Shown here: positions 26,848 through 36,400 of the stretch, one piece after another
Position numbering within the stretch: position 1 is the first letter of the stretch
How the letters are laid out: the number at the start of each line of letters is the position of its first letter
NCBI GenBank assembly: GCA_049890295.1
Contig: JBMHBP010000002.1
Location: forward strand, 62,001 to 126,000
DNA: 64,000 nucleotides
Direction: 5' to 3'
Source of the DNA: GCA-2862585 sp049890295
Lineage (GTDB): Bacteria > Bacteroidota > Bacteroidia > Flavobacteriales > UBA7312
Made by a program: the position numbers and the translations under genes
Notes under the pieces: generated by a model
What the model was told of the DNA's origin: nothing
Seen by the model: only the letters and a program-made list of their open reading frames with translations
Databases searched by the model: none

Positions 26848-28383
26848 ATGGCAAAAGAAAAAATCATCATTTTAGATTTTGGTTCACAATACACTCAGCT
26901 CATTGCACGAAGAGTTAGAGAACTAAATATTTACAGCGAAATTTATCCCTTTGATAAGATGCCCAACATTACACCAGATGTCAAAGGAGTTATACTTTCT
27001 GGTAGTCCATTTTCTGTAAGAGATTCAAAAGCCCCTGAGCCAAACTTAGAAGAGGTTATAGGGAAACTTCCATTATTAGCAATATGCTATGGAGCACAAT
27101 ATTTAGCAAAGTCTGGTGGGGGGGAAGTATTACCTTCAAAAATTAGAGAATATGGCCGTGCTAACCTTTCATACATTGATTATAAAAATCCATTATTTCA
27201 AAATATTACAGAAGGTTCTCAGGTCTGGATGAGTCATGGTGATACAATAACTAAATTACCAGCAGAATTTACTACTATAGCCTCAACCAAAGATGTTCAA
27301 GTAGCTGGCTATCAAATAAACAACGAACAAACTTTTGCTATACAATTTCACCCCGAAGTTTATCATACCACTGACGGAAAAACTTTATTGTCTAATTTTT
27401 TAATTAAAATATGTCAATGTTCTCAAGATTGGACACCAGAATCTTTTGTAGAACAAACCGTCAATCAACTCAAACAAACCCTTGGAAATGATAAAGTTGT
27501 TTTAGGGCTTTCAGGGGGGGTTGACTCTACCGTAGCAGGAGTACTTCTCAATAAAGCTATTGGTGATAACTTATACTGTATTTTTGTTGATAACGGTTTG
27601 TTACGAAAAAATGAATTTGATAGTGTACTCAACCAATACAAAGGAATGGGGCTAAACGTAAAAGGTGTTGATGCTAAAGCTCGCTTCTATGAAGTTCTTA
27701 ATGGTGTGAGTGATCCTGAAGCCAAACGAAAAGCGATTGGGAATAAATTTATTGATATTTTCGATGATGAAGCTGCACTTATTGAAGATGTCAAATGGCT
27801 TGCTCAGGGAACTATTTATCCGGATGTTATTGAGTCTGTTTCAGCAACTGGAGGACCATCTGCAACAATAAAGTCACACCATAATGTAGGTGGATTGCCT
27901 GATTTTATGAAATTAAAAGTTGTAGAACCACTAAACTCACTTTTTAAAGACGAAGTCAGAAGAATAGGGCGATCATTACAAATTAATCAAGCATTATTAG
28001 GTAGACATCCATTTCCAGGCCCAGGATTAGCCATTAGAATTTTAGGAGATATTACCGCTGAAAAAGTGACAATATTACAGGAAGTCGACGATATATTTAT
28101 ATCGTCATTAAAAGCAGAAGGTTTGTATGATGATGTTTGGCAAGCTGGAGCAATTTTTCTACCAGTACAATCAGTAGGTGTAATGGGTGATGAACGTACC
28201 TATGAAAATGCTGTCGCTTTAAGAGCTGTAGCGTCAACTGACGGTATGACTGCTGACTGGGTCCATTTACCTTATGAGTTTTTAGCTAATGTTTCAAATG
28301 AAATCATTAATAAGGTTAAAGGAATAAATAGAGTAGTGTACGATATTAGCTCAAAACCACCTGCAACTATTGAGTGGGAATAA
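26848..28383 (+). CDS. guaA: GMP synthase (glutamine-hydrolysing)
   Basis: Enzyme of 511 aa converting XMP, glutamine and ATP to GMP. The glutaminase domain has the catalytic Cys80 (AICYGAQ), His168 and Glu170 (FHPEV). The ATP-pyrophosphatase P-loop SGGVDST is at residues 222-228, and the GMPS dimerisation domain with RHPFPGPGLAIR is near residue 390. Length and order are normal. Two stretches of seven G (27118-27124 and 27514-27520) code for conserved glycine pairs, which is unusual in this AT-rich DNA. It is co-directional and 10 bases from bshC. Confidence 0.97.
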   Translation: MAKEKIIILDFGSQYTQLIARRVRELNIYSEIYPFDKMPNITPDVKGVILSGSPFSVRDSKAPEPNLEEVIGKLPLLAICYGAQYLAKSGGGEVLPSKIREYGRANLSYIDYKNPLFQNITEGSQVWMSHGDTITKLPAEFTTIASTKDVQVAGYQINNEQTFAIQFHPEVYHTTDGKTLLSNFLIKICQCSQDWTPESFVEQTVNQLKQTLGNDKVVLGLSGGVDSTVAGVLLNKAIGDNLYCIFVDNGLLRKNEFDSVLNQYKGMGLNVKGVDAKARFYEVLNGVSDPEAKRKAIGNKFIDIFDDEAALIEDVKWLAQGTIYPDVIESVSATGGPSATIKSHHNVGGLPDFMKLKVVEPLNSLFKDEVRRIGRSLQINQALLGRHPFPGPGLAIRILGDITAEKVTILQEVDDIFISSLKAEGLYDDVWQAGAIFLPVQSVGVMGDERTYENAVALRAVASTDGMTADWVHLPYEFLANVSNEIINKVKGINRVVYDISSKPPATIEWE

Positions 28384-28399
28384 TATTTTTGGGTAAAGA

Positions 28400-29797
28400 A
28401 TGTTTAAAATAATGATGATAAGATTAGCTTTATTAACTATTTTACTACTTTCAGCTCTATCTTCTTTTGCTCAACATAGAGATACAATTATTGATGGGAG
28501 AACTTACATCATACATGAAGTACAAGCAAGAGAAACATTGTATGGTATTTCAAGGCTGTATGGAGCTGAACTAAATGACGTAGTTGTTGCAAACCCCATT
28601 GTTATTCAAGGCTTACAAATAGGTTATTCAATTTTAATTCCTACCAATAAAAAAACAATTTCTACTAATTCCGATGATATTAAAATCAGTCCGGTGGAAA
28701 TAATAAAACCAGAACCACAATTTTCAACATTACATTCTGTAAAAAAAGATACTGGTTCACATTTTGAGCCATTTAGAGACACCAATAAGGTAAATGTGGC
28801 CTTATTGTTACCCTTTTATTTAGATTTAAATGACTCTTTAAAAACAAAAAGCAATCAGACCATTGTATATCCTAAATCATCCATAGCTTTAGACTTTTAT
28901 TTCGGTTTTCAACTTGTTTTAGATACCTTAAAATCATTAAATTATAATATTGATTTAATGCTTTTAGACGTTCCAAATGACTCTGTTTTTGATGTTATTC
29001 TAAATGAAAATATTCTGTATGATAGGGAATATATATTCGGACCTATTTTTATTCGCCAGTTTGAAGAGTTAGCAAAATATTATGGATATGATTCAAATAA
29101 AAAGTTAATTTCCCCCCTTTCGTATAAAAGTGTAAAAGGAAACTATCAAAATGTGTACCAGTCCGTACCTATTCCAGAAGTTCAACTCGATACAATTATC
29201 AATCGTTTGATAATGAAGTATAGAAACGAACCCATTATTATTTTAGGTAATAATAAAGAAGAGGAGCTTTTTGACTATTCTAAAAACAAATTACAGACCT
29301 TCATAAACCAAAATCGATGTGAAGCCTATTCTATAGATGAAAAACAGTTAGAAGATAGGCAGTCTCTAAAATTAAAGCTTCGTTCAGATAGAAATGTGAT
29401 ACTGGTTACCTCTAACAATCGATCTTTTGTTAGCCGACTCTTACCAATGTTAGGTAGTATGGAAGACACTTCATTTACAGTATTTGGTCTTGATAATTGG
29501 AATAGATTTGATAATTTAGATTATGACGATCTTGAACAGTTAAACGTTCATTTACCAAAAAGTTTTGGAATGAACACTAATAAACTATTTGATGATTTTG
29601 TCAATAACTATATTGATAAGTATCATACCTATCCAACGAAATATGCATTTATGGCATATTTACAAGGGCTTTATTTTTTGTCTAATGAATTTAGTCAAAT
29701 TCTAAATTTTGACGCCTTTTACCTTAATGGTATAAAATCAAATTATACTTTTGATATTACAGAGTTTTTTGAATATCAGCAAATTACAATCGATTAA
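28400..29797 (+). CDS. LysM-domain protein with periplasmic-binding-like fold
   Basis: Exported protein of 465 aa. The signal peptide ends near ...ALSSFAQ, with possible ATG starts at 28400 or a few codons later. One LysM domain (residues about 30-80: IHEVQARETLYGISRLYGAE) binds peptidoglycan. The remainder from about residue 130 resembles a type 1 periplasmic binding protein or LppC-like fold (VNVALLLPFYLDLND, ALDFYFGFQLVLDTL). Such proteins are common in Bacteroidota near guaA and are thought to sense or organise the cell wall. It lies 16 bases after guaA. Confidence 0.85.
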   Translation: MFKIMMIRLALLTILLLSALSSFAQHRDTIIDGRTYIIHEVQARETLYGISRLYGAELNDVVVANPIVIQGLQIGYSILIPTNKKTISTNSDDIKISPVEIIKPEPQFSTLHSVKKDTGSHFEPFRDTNKVNVALLLPFYLDLNDSLKTKSNQTIVYPKSSIALDFYFGFQLVLDTLKSLNYNIDLMLLDVPNDSVFDVILNENILYDREYIFGPIFIRQFEELAKYYGYDSNKKLISPLSYKSVKGNYQNVYQSVPIPEVQLDTIINRLIMKYRNEPIIILGNNKEEELFDYSKNKLQTFINQNRCEAYSIDEKQLEDRQSLKLKLRSDRNVILVTSNNRSFVSRLLPMLGSMEDTSFTVFGLDNWNRFDNLDYDDLEQLNVHLPKSFGMNTNKLFDDFVNNYIDKYHTYPTKYAFMAYLQGLYFLSNEFSQILNFDAFYLNGIKSNYTFDITEFFEYQQITID

Positions 29798-29821
29798 CTT
29801 TTAAATCGTCGCTTTATTCGT

Positions 29822-29829
29822 TATATTTG
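29822..29829 (+). promoter_or_regulatory. -7 box of surface protein gene A
   Basis: TATATTTG. Its final TTG cannot be the start codon of the gene because it lies in the box, which moves the start to the TTG at 29851. Confidence 0.6.
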
Positions 29830-29850
29830 TTAGAAGTAACCAATATAAGT

Positions 29851-31683
29851 TTGCAAACATTTTTATTCATATCAATAGTTATGGTCACTACTTTTATGGA
29901 AGTAGTGGGTCAGTCTATCAATTGTACAGATGGACAAGAGGAATATACCTTAATATTATTTGATAACTGGGGTGATGGTTGGTATGCTGGAAATAATATT
30001 AATCACCAGTTAGTGATTAATAATGAAATCTATGGTAATGAGTTTTCTAATGGAAATTTTACAAATACTGGATTAACCCAATACAGTTATAACATTTGTC
30101 TATCACCTTGTATTAATATTTCATTCAACGATGTAGGTTCGTATGAATACGAGTGTTCATACCAACTGATTAATAGTAACGGTAATGTGGTTTACTCTGG
30201 AAATCATAATTCAAACTCACAGTCTTTTGGACAAAATTGTGGATGTACAGATCCACAAGCAATAAATTATAATAGTTCAGCACAAAACGATGACGGAACA
30301 TGTGTATACGCTAATCCTTTTTGTACGGACACTTCGATTACTTTTCCGGCATCAATAAATATCCCCAATTCTTTACCCAATAATTATAACTGTTTGAATA
30401 CCTCTCCAAACCCTGCATTCTATTATATGGAAATTGCTCAGTCGGGTAATTTAGTGATTGATATGTACTCACAGCCTGAAGAGGATATCGATTTTTTGAT
30501 TTGGGGGCCATACAATGATTATACTTCTATAATTTTAGAAGAAAATAGTGTAATTGATTGTAGTTATTCTCCATTTTCAACAGAAACAGCTAACATAAAT
30601 AATGCTCAAGTTGGTGAAATCTATGTTTTTTTAATTACTAATTATTCAAATAATGAATGTGATATTATTTTTGAGCAGACATCTGGCAACGGGTCTACGG
30701 ATTGTGGTATTGTGGAATGTGAAATTAATGCAGGTGAGGATGCATCTGTAAATTTATGTCAAAATGATCAAATAGTAAATTTATTTAATTTCATTGGTGG
30801 AACGCCTGATACCGGTGGTTCTTGGATACCCTCAATATTGACAAATGGTTATTTAGGATCATTTGATCCAAGTTCTGATTTTTCTGACACATTTCTATAT
30901 ATTGTTGACGATGGATTATGTTCGGATACAGCTAGTGTTGATGTTCAAGTTTTTCAAAATCAAACACCACAAGCTATTTCAATTGAAACTTGTGAAACAC
31001 TTAATTTATATCCCCAATTATCAATTAATAACACCAACGGTAGTTGGTCAGGACCATCAGAATTGGGTGGTTTTCCTACTTTTTTAGGGCAATATGTTTA
31101 TGGAAATGATCAATTAGGAACTTACTACTATAACACAATTGACAATAACGGATGTGATATTAGTTATCCTATAACAGTAACAGAAACTAATACGCTTAAC
31201 GATACTGTCTTTTATGAAACATGTCTAAACAACTCTTTGTATTTTCAGTTATCGATAAATGACCAGAGTGGTTCATGGTCTGGGCCGTCTAATTTAGCTG
31301 GTCAACCTTATCAAGGTGTTTTTCTTTACGGAACACATAACTTTGGAACATATAATTATAATATAGTAGATGATGATGGTTGTACTGAATCGTATCCATT
31401 AACCGTTACAGAATTAACTTTAAATGCTGGAAATGATACTTCCCTTACTTTTTGTAATGATGATGAGTCTATAAATTTATTTGATTATTTAGGGCCAGAC
31501 GCTGAAATTGATGGTGTTTGGAATAGTGAGGAATTGACTAACGGTTATTTAGGGACTTTTGACCCAAATAGTAACCTTTCAGCAAACTATACGTATACGG
31601 TATATAACCTTGGATGTTCAGATCAATCTGAAGTAAACATAAGTGTTATATCAGTATCGCCCTCCGAAATCCAACAAAATTGA
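29851..31683 (+). CDS. Secreted multidomain protein A (GDGW module, GCTDP module, four beta repeats, no sorting domain)
   Basis: Secreted protein of about 610 aa, not a known enzyme. No ATG precedes the signal peptide; TTG 29851 gives QTFLFISIVMVTTFMEVVGQ, cleaved near Gln22. Domains in order: a GDGW module (about 30-125, EEYTLILFDNWGDGWYAG); a cysteine motif GCTDPQAINYNSSAQNDDGT (131-154); a PPC-like segment (155-287, DFLIWGPYNDYTS); and four beta repeats of about 78 aa (291-605). The outer two repeats begin NAGxDxS and contain NLF and GYLGxFDP; the inner two contain NGSWSGPS or SGSWSGPS. It stops in a linker without a T9SS domain. The same GDGW-GCTDP-NAGxD series occurs in protein D. Confidence 0.8.
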   Translation: MQTFLFISIVMVTTFMEVVGQSINCTDGQEEYTLILFDNWGDGWYAGNNINHQLVINNEIYGNEFSNGNFTNTGLTQYSYNICLSPCINISFNDVGSYEYECSYQLINSNGNVVYSGNHNSNSQSFGQNCGCTDPQAINYNSSAQNDDGTCVYANPFCTDTSITFPASINIPNSLPNNYNCLNTSPNPAFYYMEIAQSGNLVIDMYSQPEEDIDFLIWGPYNDYTSIILEENSVIDCSYSPFSTETANINNAQVGEIYVFLITNYSNNECDIIFEQTSGNGSTDCGIVECEINAGEDASVNLCQNDQIVNLFNFIGGTPDTGGSWIPSILTNGYLGSFDPSSDFSDTFLYIVDDGLCSDTASVDVQVFQNQTPQAISIETCETLNLYPQLSINNTNGSWSGPSELGGFPTFLGQYVYGNDQLGTYYYNTIDNNGCDISYPITVTETNTLNDTVFYETCLNNSLYFQLSINDQSGSWSGPSNLAGQPYQGVFLYGTHNFGTYNYNIVDDDGCTESYPLTVTELTLNAGNDTSLTFCNDDESINLFDYLGPDAEIDGVWNSEELTNGYLGTFDPNSNLSANYTYTVYNLGCSDQSEVNISVISVSPSEIQQN

Positions 31684-31684
31684 G

Positions 31685-31692
31685 TAAATTTG
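31685..31692 (+). promoter_or_regulatory. -7 box of surface protein gene B
   Basis: TAAATTTG, 2 bases after the stop of gene A and 23 bases before the ATG of gene B. It suggests that B and C can be transcribed without A. Confidence 0.55.
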
Positions 31693-31715
31693 TAATAACC
31701 TTAACATTTAATACT

Positions 31716-32354
31716 ATGAAGTATTCTATTCTTTTATTACTATCATTTTTTCCATTTCTAGTGTTTTCACAACAGACATTGGTAAACTGTAATGGTAATG
31801 ATATTTCAGCACAGCAATACTCTGTTACACCAGATGATGAATCAAACACTTTACTTTGGACAGTAGATGGCTCAAGTGGTCCAGTTTCTGGAATTCTTAG
31901 TGGTCAATCCACCTCAAGTGTAACAATTGACTGGTCATCTCAATCAGCAGGAATATACACTTTAGCATTTACAGAGACTTCACCACAATCCTGTGATAGC
32001 ACGGTAACATTTACAGTTGAAATTATTGAAGGTGTCGAGCCAGTGTTTACGGTAGCAGTTGTTGATGTCTGTGAACCTGCAACAGTTGCTGTTTTGACTG
32101 CCTCAACTCCCTCTGGAACAGCTCCATTTACTTTTGACTGGGGGCAAACCGTAACTGACCAATCTGCAACAACTGTTACATTGGATTTGACTCAATTTGA
32201 CACACCATACAATGGAAGTGATATTTCAGCAATTTTCGACGCTGGACAAACTGTTTCTGTCACTGATGCAAATGGTTGTTCATATACCTTACCAATTTCT
32301 AATATCGTTGATGTTTATCCTTTACCAGAACCATCAGGTATAACGCCGCTATAA
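31716..32354 (+). CDS. Secreted beta-sandwich protein B (212 aa, no sorting domain)
   Basis: Small secreted protein. The signal peptide MKYSILLLLSFFPFLVFSQ sets the start at ATG 31716. Two Ig/PKD-like modules follow: one at about residues 20-110 (QYSVTPDDESNTLLWTVDGS, GILSGQSTSSVTIDWSSQSA) and one at about 112-205 (FTVAVVDVCEPATVAVLTAS, VTDANGCSYTLPI). The first matches residues about 513-595 of protein D. It ends in what looks like an inter-domain linker (PLPEPSGITPL), as if cut from a longer array. Only 3 bases separate it from gene C, so the two are probably translated together. Function unknown. Confidence 0.75.
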   Translation: MKYSILLLLSFFPFLVFSQQTLVNCNGNDISAQQYSVTPDDESNTLLWTVDGSSGPVSGILSGQSTSSVTIDWSSQSAGIYTLAFTETSPQSCDSTVTFTVEIIEGVEPVFTVAVVDVCEPATVAVLTASTPSGTAPFTFDWGQTVTDQSATTVTLDLTQFDTPYNGSDISAIFDAGQTVSVTDANGCSYTLPISNIVDVYPLPEPSGITPL

Positions 32355-32357
32355 CCA

Positions 32358-33428
32358 ATGGAAAATATTAAACTAAAATGTGTAATAATTTTATTACAGT
32401 TTAGTTTATTTAGTTATTCGCAAGTTTTTAATGTATGTTCAGGAGATACTGTTGATTTTAACTCACAAGCAAGTAATCCAAATAATTTTATAGAATGGGA
32501 GTTTGTTTTAGATAATGGGGCTAATGTCATTAGTGGTCAGAATAGTGAAAATTTAAAAGTTTATTTTGACAATCCAGGAAGTTACATTCTACAATTTAGA
32601 GAATATTCTTTGACCGACTGTTATGGGTTAGTAGAACAAATTATTGAGGTTTATCCAAATCCTTTAGCTGACTTTACTAACGGTTCAATTTGTATTTTCG
32701 ATTCAGTGAATTTTATAAATAACTCGACTGCAATAGATGGTATTCAATCTTCAATTTGGAGAATTGATGACTTTATCTATAGCGGTATTGATTTGACCTA
32801 TACCTTTAGTGCAGAAGGTGAATATGTTATTGAGTTAAGTATAGAAAGTTCCTATGGCTGTTCAAATCAAACTTCTGTAGTCTTTAAATTATCAGATAAA
32901 CCCCAAGCCAATTTTTATCATTCACCTCAATCAATTACAACTTTAGATCCTCAAGTCACTTTTATAAATTCATCTTACAACGGTGATAAATATACATGGT
33001 CCTTTGGAGATGATTTTAGTTCAAATGATTATGAACCAACTCATGATTATTCATCGGCAGGATGGTTTGATGTACAATTAGTAATTGAAGATCAGTTAGG
33101 CTGTAAAGACTCTATTACTAAGAGTCTTTTAGTTGAAAACGAACTCATTTACTACCTACCTACATCTTTCACTCCCGATGGTGATGGAATAAATGACTTT
33201 TTTGGAATCAGTGGATATCGATTGAAAAGTTTACAAGAATTTAGATTTGAAATTAATGATAGATGGGGACAGAGAATTTACGCCACAGAGGATATAAATG
33301 CTCATTGGGATGGTAAAGTTTTAAACGGTGGACAAGCTACTAGTGGTGTTTACATATGGTCCATAGTAATAAAAGACGAGCTAGGGAAAGTGACTAAAGA
33401 AATCGGAGAGGTGACACTGTTAAGATAA
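32358..33428 (+). CDS. Secreted protein C with PKD domain and T9SS type B sorting domain
   Basis: Surface protein of 356 aa. It has a signal peptide (...FSLFSYSQ), two Ig-like modules (about 23-180), a PKD domain (about 184-261, YTWSFGDDFSSND) and a type B T9SS domain (266-356). The sorting domain starts YLPTSFTPDGDGINDFFGI and contains NDRWGQRIY, HWDGKVLNGG and GVYIWSI, the hallmarks of gliding-motility-associated C-terminal domains. The whole chain is collinear with the last third of protein D. Type B substrates usually rely on a PorP/SprF partner, and none is encoded nearby. Confidence 0.85.
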   Translation: MENIKLKCVIILLQFSLFSYSQVFNVCSGDTVDFNSQASNPNNFIEWEFVLDNGANVISGQNSENLKVYFDNPGSYILQFREYSLTDCYGLVEQIIEVYPNPLADFTNGSICIFDSVNFINNSTAIDGIQSSIWRIDDFIYSGIDLTYTFSAEGEYVIELSIESSYGCSNQTSVVFKLSDKPQANFYHSPQSITTLDPQVTFINSSYNGDKYTWSFGDDFSSNDYEPTHDYSSAGWFDVQLVIEDQLGCKDSITKSLLVENELIYYLPTSFTPDGDGINDFFGISGYRLKSLQEFRFEINDRWGQRIYATEDINAHWDGKVLNGGQATSGVYIWSIVIKDELGKVTKEIGEVTLLR

Positions 33429-33441
33429 ATCTTATATTTCG

Positions 33442-33449
33442 TACATTTG
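33442..33449 (+). promoter_or_regulatory. -7 box of the giant surface protein gene D
   Basis: TACATTTG, 25 bases before the TTG start at 33475. It gives a short leader and agrees with that start. Confidence 0.5.
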
Positions 33450-33474
33450 TACGCTAACTTTTCCAAAACAAGTT

Positions 33475-36400
33475 TTGAAGTATATATTATCATTATGCTT
33501 TTCTATTCTTTTCCTCATTTCAAATGCACAAACATTTACTGCTGGTGGGGGTTCTATTCCAGATGCATCAGGTTGGACTAATTTTCCATTGAATGTAATT
33601 AATGTTGGTACCGTTGAGTGTGACATTATAGTATGCTTAACTATTACGCATACTTGGACAAGTGATTTGGATATTAGATTAATTTCACCAAACGGAACAA
33701 TTGTAGAGTTATCCTCTGATAATGGAGGGTCTGGAAATAACTATACAAGCACCTGTTTTGATATGCAAGCAAGCACTTTCATCACTAATGGAAATGCACC
33801 ATTTAATGGATCGTATATTCCTGAGGGTAATTTGTCAAATTTCAATAATCAAAATGCTAATGGAACATGGAATTTGAGTATTAGAGACGATACTTTTATT
33901 GACACAGGTAACTTGATTAGTTGGAGTATAGAGTTTAATAATTGTGATAATGACTCTGAAGACTGCAATGAAGGACTAGAAGAATATACGCTCACTTTAT
34001 TTGATTCGTTTGGTGATGGCTGGATTGCAGGTTGGGGTAATGGATCTCATACAGTTGAAATTAATGGGCAATCATTTGGTTCCGAATTTAACAATGGTTA
34101 CCAATATGTCTATACATTTTGTGCTAGTTCTTGTTTAGATATTACATTTTATGACGGAGGCTTGTGGGAAAATGAATGTTCATTTGAAATTGAAAATAGT
34201 GACGGTAATGTCATACTTTCTGGAAATGATAACACCAACACAGCAAGTATTGGTACAGCTTGTGGATGTACGGACCCGCTTGCATGTAATTTTGATGAGG
34301 ATGCAATTGATGACAATGGTAGCTGTGTTTATACACCTTTAGAAATTGACCAATGTGAGACCTTATTTTGTGGCTCTGAAACAGGTGAACAAGTAGCTAA
34401 TCAATATGGTGAAACTTCAATCAACTATCTGACAATAGAGATAACACAAGACGGTATCTTGAATGAATTATTTTACGACGTCAATTGGCACAGTCACGGG
34501 TGGGGGAATATGTTTACTGGAGTAAACAATGCAAGAATTACAATTCACAATCAATTTGGTACTTTGATAGACAACCCAGTTCTAATTGGAAACACTGTAG
34601 CCACTACTAGTTATCAAAACTTTAGTTCAATCATTCAGCCTAATATTAATGTTTTTTCAGGCTATACAGTTAGAGTTTACATAAATAGCCCAAGCTGGGG
34701 TAATGGAACTTGGGCATCTTATGTTAATCAGGCTATAATCTCATTTACTGTAGAGACAGAATTGGCTAATGCGGGTTCTGATGCTACTATTGATTTATGT
34801 TATGACGATACTTCGATTAATCTATTCGACTATTTAGGTTCAGTAGTAGATACAGATGGCACATGGTCCCCTGCCTTAGAAGGTGGTTATTTAGGAATTT
34901 TTGATCCACAAGTAAGTAGCTCGGGCTCTTACACCTATTCAGTACAATCTGATTGTAATACCGATGAAGCAATTGTCGATATTAATATTACAAACTTACA
35001 AACAAGTCAAATCAATTGTAATATCGATACAGTATGTCAGGGAAGTTCAAGTGTAACCTATTCTGTCACGGAAAACCCCAATTCTATTTATTCTTGGGCA
35101 GTCAATAATGGTACAATTATTGGTCAATCCACTGGAAACTCAATAACAGTAGATTTTTCCTCACTAGCTGCCGGCAATTATTCAAATGAAATAACATTAA
35201 CAGAAAATTTAAATGGGTGTAGTATATCTTCATTTTTAGATGTACCAATTTTTTCTAATCCAGTTCCAAATTTAACCCTTAGTGAATCAGAAATTTGTTT
35301 GGGAGAGAGTATTGAAGTTTCAGCAAATGCTTCATATTCTAGCTATGAATGGACACCTTCAATAACTACATCAAACTCTGCAAATTATTCACCCCAATCA
35401 ACTACTGACAATCAGATTTCAGTAAGTGTTACAGGTGATGGAGGATGTTCGAGTACTGAGGTCATAAACTTCACTATTTATGATCTTCCATTAGTAAACT
35501 TGGCGTCAGATAACACTACATTATGTTTGGGAGATTCCATGTTATTAAGTTCAATAGATGGTTATGATTCCTATACATGGACGCCATCGATAATATCAGG
35601 TTTTTCAGATGTATATATCCCCACATCAACTACTGAAAACCTAATTACTTTGACTGTATCAGGTGATGGTGGTTGCATGACTACAGAGTCACTGGCAATA
35701 ACAGTAAACGAATTACCAATTGTCAACTTAATATCAGATCAAACTAGCATTTGTATTGGTGAGTCAATAAGTTTGAGTACAACCGGAGGATATTCAGATT
35801 ATAGTTGGTCGCCTTCTTCAATTTCTTCAAATTCAGATACCTATACTCCAAATACGTTATTGGATAATCAGTTTAATGTAACAGTAACAAGCAATAGTGG
35901 TTGTATTGCTTCTGATTCTACCGAAATAATAATTTATGATTTACCAATAGTAAATTTAACAAGTGATGTAACCTCATTGTGTTTAGGTGACTCAATTGAG
36001 TTAAATTCTAATTCAGCATATAACGATTATTCGTGGTCAATGAGTAGCCTAAATGAAAATACACTAAACTACTCTCCATTATCATCTTCTGAAACGTCAA
36101 TTTCACTAACAATAACAGCAGAAGGCGGTTGTTCCACCACTGAATCAATTGGGATAACCGTTTATGACTTACCAATTGTTAATCTAACTGTTGATAACAA
36201 CGAAATCTGTATAGGTGAATCTATAAATTTAAATACCACGTCTGGTTATTTTAATTACGATTGGGTACCTGACGTTATAAATTCAAATACTGATACCTAT
36301 CAGCCAAATACACTACTTGATAATCAATTTAAAGTTACTATCACAGGTGATGGTGGTTGTACTTCGACAGATTCTATCAGTATTGTCATTAATTCACTTC

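Noticed and set aside
29827..29850. Longer N-terminus for surface protein A beginning at TTG 29827
   Set aside because: This codon is the end of a TATATTTG promoter box and would lie before the transcript start; the signal peptide fits better from 29851.
29851..33428. Idea that A, B and C are one gene broken by frameshifts or stop mutations
   Set aside because: Each has its own complete signal peptide, and -7 boxes precede A and B, so they are separate secreted proteins here.
34151..34342. Short second-frame open reading frame within gene D
   Set aside because: It overlaps the GDGW and cysteine modules, which are conserved in the main frame; no start context or signal.
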